Source: Streptomyces sp. RKAG293 (lineage in GTDB: Bacteria; Actinomycetota; Actinomycetes; Streptomycetales; Streptomycetaceae). From it: a stretch of DNA of 64,000 bases. The position numbers and the translations under genes were made by a program. The first letter of the stretch is position 1; every line of letters begins with the position of its first letter. Of the stretch, positions 44,032 to 51,330 are shown one piece after another. Below the pieces are notes generated by a model. The model was not told the DNA's origin and did no database searches. It was given only the letters and a program-made list of their open reading frames with translations. The stretch lies in assembly GCF_023701745.1 (NCBI RefSeq), contig NZ_JAJOZB010000001.1:4842501-4906500 (forward strand), read 5' to 3'.

Positions 44032-44132
44032 CAGCGGGCCGCTGAGCATGGCAAATGCCCTGCTCAGCGTACGTCTTACTCGATCTGGATCATCCTGTTC
44101 GTTGCCGTCGTTTGCGGCTGATCACCGACCCT

Positions 44133-44150
44133 GTGCTGAGGCCGTGCTGA
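44133..44150 (+). repeat. GTGCTGA direct repeats near the left end
   Basis: GTGCTGA occurs at 44133-44139 and 44144-44150, an 11-bp period. The same motif and period occur at the right end (56643, 56654). They are good candidates for integrase arm-type sites. Confidence 0.55.
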
Positions 44151-44235
44151 CTCCTGCTGCCCGGCCGGAGCAGGCTGACGGGGAAACCTTGCCCACGCGC
44201 GATGACCCCCACCATGTGGCTAGGGGAACAGTTAA

Positions 44236-44268
44236 GCCCCGTCTCTCGGGGCGGACGAGAGACGGGGC
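44236..44268 (-). terminator. Hairpin after the XRE/DUF397 pair
   Basis: GCCCCGTCTCTCG and CGAGAGACGGGGC are exact 13-bp inverted repeats. It lies 26 bp after the DUF397 stop on the minus strand and ends that operon near the element's left end. Confidence 0.75.
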
Positions 44269-44293
44269 CCAAAGGTTCGCGGCGCGGCGTGAG

Positions 44294-44503
44294 TCAGACG
44301 GCCGGAAACTCGCCGCCCTGGACGCCCGCGACGAACGAGCGCCACGCATCGGGGGAGAAGCTGAGCGCCGGACCGTGGGGGTCTTTGGAGTCACGGACGG
44401 GAACGACACCCGGGATGCCGTCGGCAACCTCAATGCACTCGCCGCCGTTGTTCTGGCTGTAGGTGGAGCTCCGCCAGCTCTCGCTGGGGATGGTGTGGTT
44501 CAT
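44294..44503 (-). CDS. DUF397 family protein
   Basis: The 69-aa protein has the family pattern ESWRSSTYSQNNGGECIEVA, then VVPVRDSKDPHGPALSFSPD and AWRSFVAGVQGGEF. DUF397 proteins are made with XRE/DUF5753 regulators in actinobacteria, and some pairs behave like toxin-antitoxin or signalling pairs. Its ATG overlaps the regulator's TGA (44500-44503). Confidence 0.88.
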   Translation of the reverse strand: MNHTIPSESWRSSTYSQNNGGECIEVADGIPGVVPVRDSKDPHGPALSFSPDAWRSFVAGVQGGEFPAV

Positions 44504-45327
44504 GAGTAGCAGTCCTTCGAAATGGAGTCGATGATGTCTGGCGACTCGTCCGGCGGTGCGGCCATGGCCTTGAGCAGATCATAGGCATCGTTTGCCGCCG
44601 TCACGTCGTCAGTTTCTGCCAGTAGATAGCCCTTGGGGAAGCCATCTACGTGCACGACGTCACCGCCTTCTTTGAACGACAGCACGCCGAACGGGCTTGC
44701 CCAACCGTGGTGCTTGCCCGTGTCCCGGATGATCTGCACTCGGTGCGTCGGATCGTCGGCAAGGACACGCAGGTGAGCGAGTTGGGCACGCATGACGCCG
44801 CCGTCGGCAACGACGTTCCGTAGTACCGCTTCGTTGAGGACCAACCACAGTCGCGTTGGTACGTCACGTTCGAGGATGCGTTGGCGCTCGATGCGCGAGG
44901 TCACCAGGTCGTCAAGGTTGGTCGGCCGACCGGTTCGCAGTACCGCTCGTGCGTAGTCCTCGGTCTGCACAAGCCCTGGAAGTAGTTGGGGATGGAACAT
45001 GCGAACAGATGTGGCCTTCTCCTCAAGTTCCACGTAGCGGCGGAACCAGGGCGGGAAGCCGAACCTCATCACGAGCGGCCACAGTCGAACGAAGCGACCG
45101 TTTGAGTTCGGGAACACCCGGTCGCACGCCTGTGCGAACTCCAGCGAGGGGACGCGTTCGCCGTTCTCGATCTTGGCCACCAGGGAGTAACCGCAGTTCG
45201 CCTCTTTGCCTAACGCCGCACGCTTCATGTCCAGCCGCTCACGCTCTAGCTGTACCTCGCTGCCGAACAGCTTCAAGGGGGACGCGGCAGGGTCGGCCGG
45301 GTCGGTTTGCTCGTTCTCGACACTCAT
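44500..45327 (-). CDS. XRE-family regulator with DUF5753 domain
   Basis: From ATG 45327, after GAGGGGAG, this encodes 275 aa. The N-terminal HTH contains LERERLDMKRAALGKEANCG and YSLVAKIENGERVPS. The DUF5753 domain follows (FHPQLLPGLVQTEDYARAVL, RQRILERDVPTRLWLVLNEA, VQIIRDTG). It is coupled to the DUF397 gene. The 20-bp palindrome in its promoter is probably its operator. Confidence 0.88.
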   Translation of the reverse strand: MSVENEQTDPADPAASPLKLFGSEVQLERERLDMKRAALGKEANCGYSLVAKIENGERVPSLEFAQACDRVFPNSNGRFVRLWPLVMRFGFPPWFRRYVELEEKATSVRMFHPQLLPGLVQTEDYARAVLRTGRPTNLDDLVTSRIERQRILERDVPTRLWLVLNEAVLRNVVADGGVMRAQLAHLRVLADDPTHRVQIIRDTGKHHGWASPFGVLSFKEGGDVVHVDGFPKGYLLAETDDVTAANDAYDLLKAMAAPPDESPDIIDSISKDCYS

Positions 45328-45346
45328 TGGAACTCCCCTCGCTCTT

Positions 45347-45366
45347 TGGACAGTTCGAACTGTCCA
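45347..45366. promoter_or_regulatory. 20-bp perfect palindrome, probable XRE operator
   Basis: TGGACAGTTCGAACTGTCCA is fully self-complementary. It lies 20 bp upstream of the XRE start and about 85 bp upstream of the divergent gene at 45451, so one site could control both directions. Confidence 0.65.
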
Positions 45367-45450
45367 GGGTTCCACCCTGTTGAGCGTACGCACCGGAGAG
45401 CAAGGGTGGGAGTACACACAGCAACGTGGGCAGCGAGGCGAGGTAGTTCG

Positions 45451-45774
45451 ATGGACGCGAGATTGCAGGCTGCCGAAGATGATCGGCGGCGGATCGCGGA
45501 GGGGGACGTTGTCTCCGCTCAGCGTGGGGCGGATTCGTCGGCATCCACCTTGCGGGAGGTTCTGGACTCCTTAGGTCTGAGCCACGATGACGTGCGGGGT
45601 ATCAGGGGTCGGAGCAACCTCCGAGGAGACGCGTATGTCTGTCTTGGGACTGTCTCCAAAGCAGGGGCTGACCGCCTGCTTGATGTGCTCTTGGCCTACC
45701 GGTTCGATCAGCTCCGTCGTAGGGCGGTCCCGGTGGTCCGTCAGCCCGACAGTCCTGCGGGCGGTGCGGAGTGA
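45451..45774 (+). CDS. Hypothetical AICE protein, 107 aa
   Basis: ATG 45451 gives MDARLQAAEDDRRRIAEGDV. A second part, TLREVLDSLGLSHDDVRGIR then GDAYVCLGTVSKAGADRLLD, follows. It is soluble and charged, with no known domain. It is divergent from the XRE gene and overlaps the next small gene by GTGA. Confidence 0.65.
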   Translation: MDARLQAAEDDRRRIAEGDVVSAQRGADSSASTLREVLDSLGLSHDDVRGIRGRSNLRGDAYVCLGTVSKAGADRLLDVLLAYRFDQLRRRAVPVVRQPDSPAGGAE

Positions 45775-45875
45775 GGCGCTTAGCGGCCTGGACCGGCCCG
45801 CTCTTCATCGTTCTCGTCGCGGGATCCTGCGGTCTGGTCATCGGTCTTGTGCTCGCTAGTCCCCGGCATCTGTAG
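45771..45875 (+). CDS. Small membrane peptide (34 aa)
   Basis: GTG 45771 overlaps the previous stop. The product MRRLAAWTGPLFIVLVAGSC ends GLVIGLVLASPRHL: one hydrophobic helix with a basic N-terminus. Translational coupling supports it as real. Function unknown. Confidence 0.5.
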   Translation: MRRLAAWTGPLFIVLVAGSCGLVIGLVLASPRHL

Positions 45876-45887
45876 AGGAGAACGGTC

Positions 45888-46046
45888 GTGTTCGGATCAC
45901 CGCAACCCACGTTCGGAGACTTCTCCCGACAGCGAGAGTGCCGGCCAAAGGAGAAGCCTCGCCAACCACCGGTTGCAGGTGGGCCGGGGCAGGAGGGGGA
46001 GGAGGCCCGCGGTGAAGGTGCTTCCTCGGAACCTGGCTCCGCGTGA
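45888..46046 (+). CDS. Small hypothetical protein (52 aa)
   Basis: GTG 45888 follows AGAGGAG. The product begins MFGSPQPTFGDFSRQRECRP and is rich in Gly, Glu and Pro, probably disordered. It follows the membrane peptide by 12 bp in the same small-gene operon. Confidence 0.45.
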   Translation: MFGSPQPTFGDFSRQRECRPKEKPRQPPVAGGPGQEGEEARGEGASSEPGSA

Positions 46047-46095
46047 GCAGTTCGAACACATCGGCGGACGCTCACCGCCTGTCGTGGGGAGGTGA
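46012..46095 (+). CDS. Possible small peptide (27 aa)
   Basis: GTG 46012 comes after AGGAGGGGGAGGAGG, an unusually strong ribosome site. It encodes MKVLPRNLAPREQFEHIGGR and seven more residues, overlapping the previous gene in another frame. The ribosome site is the main evidence, because the G-rich run could also be part of the upstream coding sequence. Confidence 0.35.
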   Translation: MKVLPRNLAPREQFEHIGGRSPPVVGR

Positions 46096-46177
46096 TTTCG
46101 CTGGTTTGGCTTCCGGCGGACCGACAGGAGTAGAACACTGTCGGTAACCCGACTGTCACAGGAAGAGAGTTCGAGTC

Positions 46178-46423
46178 ATGGCACGTCTGCCGTACGACCC
46201 CCTCTGGGACGAGGACAGCCGCTACATCCCGTGGCTCGACGGACCCAATGACCGCTGGCATGTCTGTGACCGCGAAGGGCCGTACACCATGGTCACCGAG
46301 GGGAAGTCTGAGGAACCCCTCGTGTTCGCGAACAAGCAGGCTGCACAGCAGTGGCTTGATGCGAAGTATCGGGAGTGGGGTCACCATCCCCGAATCAAGA
46401 AGGTCTCCCCAAGGGGGCAGTAG
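46178..46423 (+). CDS. Hypothetical AICE protein, 81 aa
   Basis: ATG 46178 gives MARLPYDPLWDEDSRYIPWL, then DGPNDRWHVCDREGPYTMV and a C-terminal FANKQAAQQWLDAKYREWG. It is rich in aromatic residues and compact. No family assigned. It is one codon away from the following zinc-ribbon gene, so the two are probably co-translated. Confidence 0.6.
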   Translation: MARLPYDPLWDEDSRYIPWLDGPNDRWHVCDREGPYTMVTEGKSEEPLVFANKQAAQQWLDAKYREWGHHPRIKKVSPRGQ

Positions 46424-46582
46424 ATGATCTGCAACAACTGTTCAGCGACCATGGTGAAGGAGGGGGAGTGGATGCGCTGCTACGGATGCGGGAACTCCGT
46501 GAACGTTGGCTCGCAGTACGTCCCTGGTTCCGTGGGGCTGCCGGTCGTTCCGCTCATGCTCGGTAGCCGACAACTGCTCTGA
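46424..46582 (+). CDS. Small zinc-ribbon protein (52 aa)
   Basis: ATG 46424 directly follows the upstream stop. The product begins MICNNCSATMVKEGEWMRCY and then has GCG: two CxxC pairs (CNNC and CYGC), the layout of a zinc ribbon, followed by a hydrophobic tail. A strong terminator follows at 46601. Confidence 0.6.
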   Translation: MICNNCSATMVKEGEWMRCYGCGNSVNVGSQYVPGSVGLPVVPLMLGSRQLL

Positions 46583-46600
46583 CGCACCTTCGCCAAGACG

Positions 46601-46640
46601 GCCCCGGCCATGCGCACTCCCCGTGGTGCATGGTCGGGGC
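46601..46640 (+). terminator. Hairpin terminator
   Basis: GCCCCGGCCATGCGCAC and GTGCATGGTCGGGGC pair with small imperfections and are followed by TTT. It ends the small-gene operon of the element. Confidence 0.65.
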
Positions 46641-47275
46641 TTTGCGCTGCCGGGGCTGGTCCCTGGCCGGTTGGGCTTGAGCCACGGAAAGCCAGCCACG
46701 ATGGCGGGTCTGCCGGCCGACTTGGCGCGGGAGGCTCGCCGCACTCCCACCGTGCTCAGCCACTCCATGCGCCTGTGCGTGACGGCGCGTTGTGGTGTCG
46801 GCCGTGGCCGTGGTCTCCGGTGCTGGGTGGGGTTGGTCCTGGTGGTGGTTGTGCTGGGCAGGCTTCCCGCGGCTTCATGGGTAGCGTTGTCGTGGGCTGT
46901 GCTGGTCGTATGGGTGTCCGGCTGTGTCTGCTGCGAGTCGTGGGTGTGGCCTGGTTGGGCTGCTGTGGGGCTGTCGGAGTTGCTTCCTGCTCCTGGTGTC
47001 CGCTTCTTCTGGCCTTGCGCGCTGAGCGGCCCGGGGCCGCCGGAGCGGGGCGGAGACAGGAGCGGTGGCGGCCACGGGCCGCCAGCGCGCGCGGCCCGCG
47101 TCAGCGGGCCGCCTTGATCCAGTAAAGAAACTCTTAACAGCTCTGCTGCTGACCGGCTGTGGCTGGTTCTGTCGGAGGCGGCTGGTGCGTCCAGTTGGCT
47201 GATCACTGCGATCGCGCAGCGCCGCAGCGCCCCGCTGCACACAGATGAGCGTGCAACGGGGCGCTAGCGATGAAG
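46641..47275. other. Gene-free stretch with strong G/T skew
   Basis: Long frames exist on both strands but lack a ribosome site and codon bias, and their products are Trp/Cys/Gly-rich. From about 46790 to 47000 the plus strand is strikingly G- and T-rich. It could be a structured RNA or single-strand initiation site, but I see no defining motif. Confidence 0.35.
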
Positions 47276-48142
47276 CTATCCGTTCCAGCCCGCGTAGGCG
47301 CCGATGCCGCACGAAACCCAGCCCACATACGGGATGAGACGTACGATCATTCGCTTACCGAGTACTACCATCACCTTCGCGAGACCCATGCGCGCCAGGT
47401 CCTTGAGACCGAAACACCCCATGATCATGTTGATGGTCTGGCTGAACCAGTTGGGATCAGCGACCACCGGGTAGGCAAAACGCCCGCTGGCGTGGTCCAC
47501 CACCTGAGTGAGCGTCGTGCCGTCCGTCTCGAAACGAGTCGGAACAGCAACCCCGTTGGCATCCTTCGCCCAGGGGGTCGCAGCCGCTACGACAATGGCG
47601 CCTTCGCCATCGAGGATCGTAGCGCTACCGTCCTCAGCCAGTTCCACCCTGCCGCCCGCCGGCACCGCCACCTTGTAGGCGAAACGCGTAGGAGCGTCTG
47701 AGCTGGCGATGGTGGTGAGCATCTGGATTCCCGTGGTGGTCGGGATGACAGCGCTAGCGCTGCCATTGGTTCCCGGGTAAATCACCGTGCCGTCGCTCAG
47801 CCGCGTAGCATCCTTGGCTTCGTTGGCGTTCGGCAGGTCGATAGTGACCGGAGGCGCCCCCTCGGACTTGAGGAAAACGCCGTCTTCGGGGTTCTTGGGA
47901 ACCTCCATGGTCACGCCGCCCTGCTTGACGACGGCGGCCGAGTCAGCGTCCGTGGTCGACTTGACTGGTTCGGCAACGAGACTGCCATTTCTGGCATCGG
48001 TGCTGTTTAGAGCGGTAGCCACCTCCGAGGAGGAGACGGCGTCACCTGCGTCGGCGGTAGCCATGCTTGGTGCCGCCAGCATGACTGCCGTGGTCACTAT
48101 CGCGGTCGACACCAACATGGCACCGCTACGGATGAAGCGCAA
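47276..48142 (-). CDS. Secreted hypothetical protein, AICE cargo
   Basis: The chosen TTG start at 48142 follows GGGGGA by four bases. ATG 48118 is an alternative. The 288-aa product has a signal peptide (LVSTAIVTTAVMLAAPSMA, cleavage near ATA), an acidic middle with KDATRLSDGTVIYPGTNGSA and PTRFAYKVAVPAGGRVELAE, then YPVVADPNWF. The hydrophobic end is IPYVGWVSCGIGAYAGWNG. Similar exported proteins of unknown function are common in Streptomyces. The lower GC upstream and the isolated position suggest cargo. Confidence 0.7.
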   Translation of the reverse strand: MRFIRSGAMLVSTAIVTTAVMLAAPSMATADAGDAVSSSEVATALNSTDARNGSLVAEPVKSTTDADSAAVVKQGGVTMEVPKNPEDGVFLKSEGAPPVTIDLPNANEAKDATRLSDGTVIYPGTNGSASAVIPTTTGIQMLTTIASSDAPTRFAYKVAVPAGGRVELAEDGSATILDGEGAIVVAAATPWAKDANGVAVPTRFETDGTTLTQVVDHASGRFAYPVVADPNWFSQTINMIMGCFGLKDLARMGLAKVMVVLGKRMIVRLIPYVGWVSCGIGAYAGWNG

Positions 48143-48579
48143 TTTTCCCCCAGGGTCTAGACGCGAAAATGACAACTCCTGCCATGAATTCGTCCAGTTT
48201 TTGGTTCTGGCGAAATGGCACTCTGGTGAGGCCCGGATTTCGCATCCGGTCTCGCCTTGATGGAAGTATGCACCGTAGTTGTGTTCAACAACGTTGATGA
48301 TTGAAAGATGCACTAAAGTGATAGAAAATGATAGATCAAATTCCGGCGGCTTTTTTTAGATACTTTAGAGCGAGACCCCGCGTGAGCTGGAGGGATGTCT
48401 CCGAGCTGGCGGATTAAAAATTTCGGTCCATCTGCACTCGAACTACCTTTCGCCTTATGAGATATACGCCTTGACATTTGGCGGCGTGAACTTGTGCAAC
48501 CGGGATTGAATGGCCGAATCGTGATTCTGTACTTGGTTCCGTGGTGATCGGTCCAGTGAGTGCGATGAGTAAGACTGCG

Positions 48580-48612
48580 GCTCAACTCCGCTGCAATTAA
48601 GTGGAGTTGAGC
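48580..48612. repeat. Inverted repeat GCTCAACTCC-N13-GGAGTTGAGC
   Basis: Exact 10-bp arms are separated by 13 bp, without a T-run. It lies upstream of the DnaA-box-like sites and could be a terminator stem or protein site. Confidence 0.5.
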
Positions 48613-48770
48613 ATGTGCGTTCGGATTTTCGGCGGCCCGTGACGTTGAGAATCACTCGCTCGAAGTGCGCAGGGGCTCGGGACGAGTTGCGCGCCGGAGC
48701 TGTTGCTCTTTGGGGGGTTTTATGGCATATCGAGTTGTTCGCACTAGATTCAGACTTGGGTTCTTGAAAC

Positions 48771-48779
48771 TTATCCACA
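48771..48779 (+). promoter_or_regulatory. DnaA-box-like site TTATCCACA
   Basis: TTATCCACA is the classical strong DnaA box and is unusual in such GC-rich DNA. A second box lies 131 bp downstream. Confidence 0.5.
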
Positions 48780-48901
48780 GGCGTTTCCTTGCAAGATCCG
48801 TTCATGAACACGTCCAGAGTTTCCCCTTGGCGCCCGTTTGCCCACGTCACTGGTGTGCCTGGCCTGTGCTGCCTGCGAACCGGTCCCTTCGGCGCGAAAA
48901 G

Positions 48902-48910
48902 TTGTCCACA
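48902..48910 (+). promoter_or_regulatory. DnaA-box-like site TTGTCCACA
   Basis: TTGTCCACA is the preferred Streptomyces form of the DnaA box. It has the same orientation as the site at 48771. Confidence 0.5.
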
Positions 48911-48991
48911 GGGGAGAGGTGTCCGCTTTCCCTGGGTGGATGGCCCTTCGGCCGCGCAGTGCGGCTCTGGAGGAAGGCGGATCCGCATGTA

Positions 48992-49007
48992 TGTGACGGG
49001 CGTCACA
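48992..49007. promoter_or_regulatory. CRP-type palindrome TGTGACGGGCGTCACA
   Basis: It matches TGTGA-N6-TCACA and also the Streptomyces form GTG-N6-GNCAC. A one-mismatch relative, TGTGATGTCCATCACG, lies at 49692-49707 in the same region. Confidence 0.5.
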
Positions 49008-49532
49008 GCTCTTCGGGCGGTGAGGGAGTCACGCAAGCGCCGCTCTCGGCACCTCTATTGCCGACCCCGTGGAAGGCGGTTCGTGGGGCGGTCGATGGAA
49101 GGAAGTGACGTGCTTGTGATGCAGGTCATATCAGGTCGTGTGAGCCGCGCTGTCACATCGGGGCCTTTTTCGCCACTTCCTCAGGGTGAGGAACAAAGAA
49201 GCGGTGCTGAACCAAGGCGCCGGTTTCAGTGCGCGGGTCGGTCGACGAGAGGTGATGGCGTGAGACGACGGGTGTTGGGCGGGAGCGTGGCCGGCCCGTG
49301 TGGCGGGCTCGGATGTGAAGTCCTTGACCGCCTGGCGGGAGGAATCGGCCTTGGCGCGGGCGTGGGCCGTCGGCGGCCTTGCTCTGGTGCCAGGCTGCCA
49401 ACAGGGCGCGGGTTCGGCCGTGTCACTGGTCCGGGTTTGCTAGCGGGTGCGTTGGACCGAGCAAGCGGCGCGAAGGGTGGCCGGAGTGCGGCGTTTCCTG
49501 GGTAATCCACGGCTGCGGAGCGGCACCCGCAA

Positions 49533-49597
49533 CATCACTGAACGGAGATGCCGAACTGTGATGTGGGGAGCGCTTTTCAGTGACGTTTTCAGTGATG
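49533..49597. repeat. TTTTCAGTGA direct repeats with an inverted partner
   Basis: TTTTCAGTGA occurs at 49574 and 49586, a 12-bp period. CATCACTGAA at 49533 is the reverse complement of TTCAGTGATG at 49588-49597. This is a cluster of probable protein-binding sites. Confidence 0.45.
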
Positions 49598-49742
49598 TCG
49601 CCGACGCAGGCTGCTCGTGCGGACAGCGAAGCGCGGCTCTTGCCGTCGTCGTCGAAGGAGCCGCGAAGCGCCTATCCAACGGGGAGGGGAATGTGATGTC
49701 CATCACGCGAACGAACGGCGTGGGAGCGGCTGTTGTGTCCGC

Positions 49743-49778
49743 CTGCGTACGGCTGCGTCCGCCTGCGTCCCACTGCGT
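49743..49778 (+). repeat. CTGCGT iterons, four copies at 10-bp period
   Basis: CTGCGT starts at 49743, 49753, 49763 and 49773, each followed by AC or CC. The exact 10-bp phasing puts all copies on one face of the helix, as in plasmid iterons or activator arrays. Confidence 0.5.
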
Positions 49779-49945
49779 ACGGGGGTCCGGAACGCGCTCA
49801 CGCGAAGTTGATCAAGGTCGTTTGGCGCGACCGGAATTCCGCTCTACAGTCCGTGATCCTGCCGGGGCGACCGGCGGCGGTACGGGGGCTGGCGATGCGT
49901 GAGGGCAGTGACGGAACGGGTTCGGAGCGAAGCGGGGGAATGGTG

Positions 49946-50107
49946 ATGACGGAACAGGATCTGCGGCTGATGCGGGAGATTGCCGAACTCGGGTCCCGGA
50001 TGGTGGCCGACCTGGACGAGGTGCGCGAGCGCCTTACGGGTGTTCAGGTGCGGATTGGTGCTCTAGGTGCTGGACCTTCGACTCAAGTTCGGTCACCTGC
50101 TGCTTGA
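49946..50107 (+). CDS. Small hypothetical protein (53 aa)
   Basis: ATG 49946 follows GGGGGA. The product MTEQDLRLMREIAELGSRMV then ADLDEVRERLTGVQVRIGAL forms a short coiled coil. It converges with, and overlaps by 74 bp, the 3' end of the GntR gene, which also encodes a coiled coil there, so part of the signal could be complementary shadow. Confidence 0.4.
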   Translation: MTEQDLRLMREIAELGSRMVADLDEVRERLTGVQVRIGALGAGPSTQVRSPAA

Positions 50108-50564
50108 GCCCGGTGACCTGAGCGCTCATGGCGCGCATCTGGTCTCGGAGGCCGATCAGGAATTCCGTCATCGCGGATGCCTGATCGCCTCCGGGGGCCG
50201 GGGCCGGCTGATCCGGTTCCGTGGCTTCCTCGTCGCTTTCGCCGGTCGCTTGGGGTTCGCCGGTGCTCTGCGTGTACCAAGCGGGCGGGGTGTAGTCGAA
50301 CGTGAACTCGCCGGTGTAGTCGGGCTTGTAGTTCGACTCTGCGATGTAGGTGCCTCGGCCTTGGACGGAGTAGACCAAGCCCTCGTCCTTCAGGACCCGT
50401 AGGGCCGCGTGCACGGTGGCATTGGCGATGCCGAGTTCGTCCTTCAGCTCGCGTGCTGACGGAAGGCGGTCGCCAGGGCGCAGTGTTCCGGTCCGGATGT
50501 CCTCACGGATCTTGTCTGCGGCCAGTTGGTACGGCGGCCGCGGGCCGTTGGCAGGCAGCGTCAT
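50034..50564 (-). CDS. GntR-family regulator of the AICE (KorSA-like role)
   Basis: From ATG 50564 this encodes 176 aa. A GntR winged helix (YQLAADKIREDIRTGTLRPG, LPSARELKDELGIANATVHA, ALRVLKDEGLVYSVQGRGTY) is followed by a Pro/Glu linker and a C-terminal coiled coil (MSAQVTGLKQQVTELESKVQ). In pSAM2 the GntR protein KorSA represses replication and transfer genes. The equivalent position here, divergent from the transfer operon, supports that role. Repeated CTAGATCG sites lie just upstream. Confidence 0.85.
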   Translation of the reverse strand: MTLPANGPRPPYQLAADKIREDIRTGTLRPGDRLPSARELKDELGIANATVHAALRVLKDEGLVYSVQGRGTYIAESNYKPDYTGEFTFDYTPPAWYTQSTGEPQATGESDEEATEPDQPAPAPGGDQASAMTEFLIGLRDQMRAMSAQVTGLKQQVTELESKVQHLEHQSAPEHP

Positions 50565-50579
50565 ACACCGAGGATAGTC

Positions 50580-50674
50580 CGATCTAGAGCGACCTGAACA
50601 CCTGCGCGTCCAGCGGGCTCCTGTGGTGGGAAACATCTCTAGATCGTTCCGAACGCATGAGATTACCTAGATCG
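50580..50674. promoter_or_regulatory. Three CTAGATC sites, probable GntR operators
   Basis: CGATCTAGAG (50580-50589) is the exact reverse complement of CTCTAGATCG (50637-50646). A third copy, CCTAGATCG, lies at 50666-50674. An inverted pair CCGAACGC/GCGTTCGG (50649 and 50692) overlaps the area. All lie between the divergent GntR gene and the transfer operon. Confidence 0.65.
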
Positions 50675-50755
50675 CACTTGACTCCTCCAGAGCGTTCGGG
50701 CACTGTTGATCTCACGCCGGGCCCGTCGGGGTTCGGCTCAACGAAGGAGCAAGTC

Positions 50756-51103
50756 ATGGCACGTGCATTCGCGAAGGTCGACACCGCCGGATCGATGTTC
50801 ATGGTGGCGGTGACGGCGGTGGACAAGCTGAAGGACACCGCGAAGGACATGCCGCCGGAGCGGGCGTTCGACCGCAATAGCGGTGAGGCGCTGTCGGTGG
50901 TGAACCTGGTGGAGATGTTCGAGGGGCGTGCGCAGATCCTGAAGATCACCGTTCCGGCGTCGCAGATCCCGGACAAGCTCGCCCCGGGTGCGGTGGTGCG
51001 GCCGGTGGGCCTGGTCGCCTCCCCGTGGGGGATGAAGGGCATGGGCGACGCGGTGAACGTCGGTCTGTCCTACCGCGCTGAGGGCCTGGAGCTGGTCAAG
51101 TGA
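50756..51103 (+). CDS. Conserved AICE protein, 115 aa
   Basis: ATG 50756 follows AAGGAG. The product begins MARAFAKVDTAGSMFMVAVT and has KLKDTAKDMPPERAFDRNSG, LKITVPASQIPDKLAPG and VVRPVGLVASPWGMKGMGD: a compact beta-rich protein. Proteins of this kind stand at the head of transfer operons in Streptomyces elements. Its role is unknown. It overlaps the next gene by GTGA. Confidence 0.75.
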   Translation: MARAFAKVDTAGSMFMVAVTAVDKLKDTAKDMPPERAFDRNSGEALSVVNLVEMFEGRAQILKITVPASQIPDKLAPGAVVRPVGLVASPWGMKGMGDAVNVGLSYRAEGLELVK

Positions 51104-51330
51104 CCGCCGCCCCGGAAGACACCCCCGTCCTGTGGGGGCCGCCACGCGCCTACCCGCTGGATCACGTGCCCGGCGATGACCGGTTCACCGAGCAGTTCGT
51201 GAAGTCGATGGGCGCGCTGCTCGTGGCCCATGGCTATCCGCCGCTGGACAACCTGACGGACTGGGGCGATTTCGAATTGGCCCTGGTCGAGTTCCTGTTC
51301 GACACCCACAACGAAAGGAGGCCGGTATGA
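51100..51330 (+). CDS. Small AICE protein, 76 aa
   Basis: GTG 51100 overlaps the upstream stop. The product MTAAPEDTPVLWGPPRAYPL continues FVKSMGALLVAHGYPPLDN and ends before the translocase. No domain is recognised. The double coupling (GTGA and ATGA) shows it is part of the transfer operon. Confidence 0.7.
   Translation: MTAAPEDTPVLWGPPRAYPLDHVPGDDRFTEQFVKSMGALLVAHGYPPLDNLTDWGDFELALVEFLFDTHNERRPV

Larger units (their letters stand above)
48143..49945. other. 1.8-kb gene-free control region of the AICE
   Basis: No frame here is convincing as a gene. It contains an inverted repeat (48580-48612), two DnaA-box-like sites, two CRP-like palindromes (48992-49007 and 49692-49707), TTTTCAGTGA repeats (49574 and 49586) and a CTGCGT iteron array (49743-49778). 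The left 500 bp are less GC-rich than the surroundings. It looks like a replication or control region. Confidence 0.45.

Noticed and set aside
46506-47117. Long plus-strand frame rich in Trp, Cys and Gly
   Set aside because: No ribosome site, odd composition and an equally long frame on the other strand. Explained by the G/T skew of the region.
49743-49778. CTGCGT repeats considered as a CRISPR or microsatellite
   Set aside because: A 10-bp period without spacers excludes CRISPR. Four non-identical copies fit a binding-site array better.
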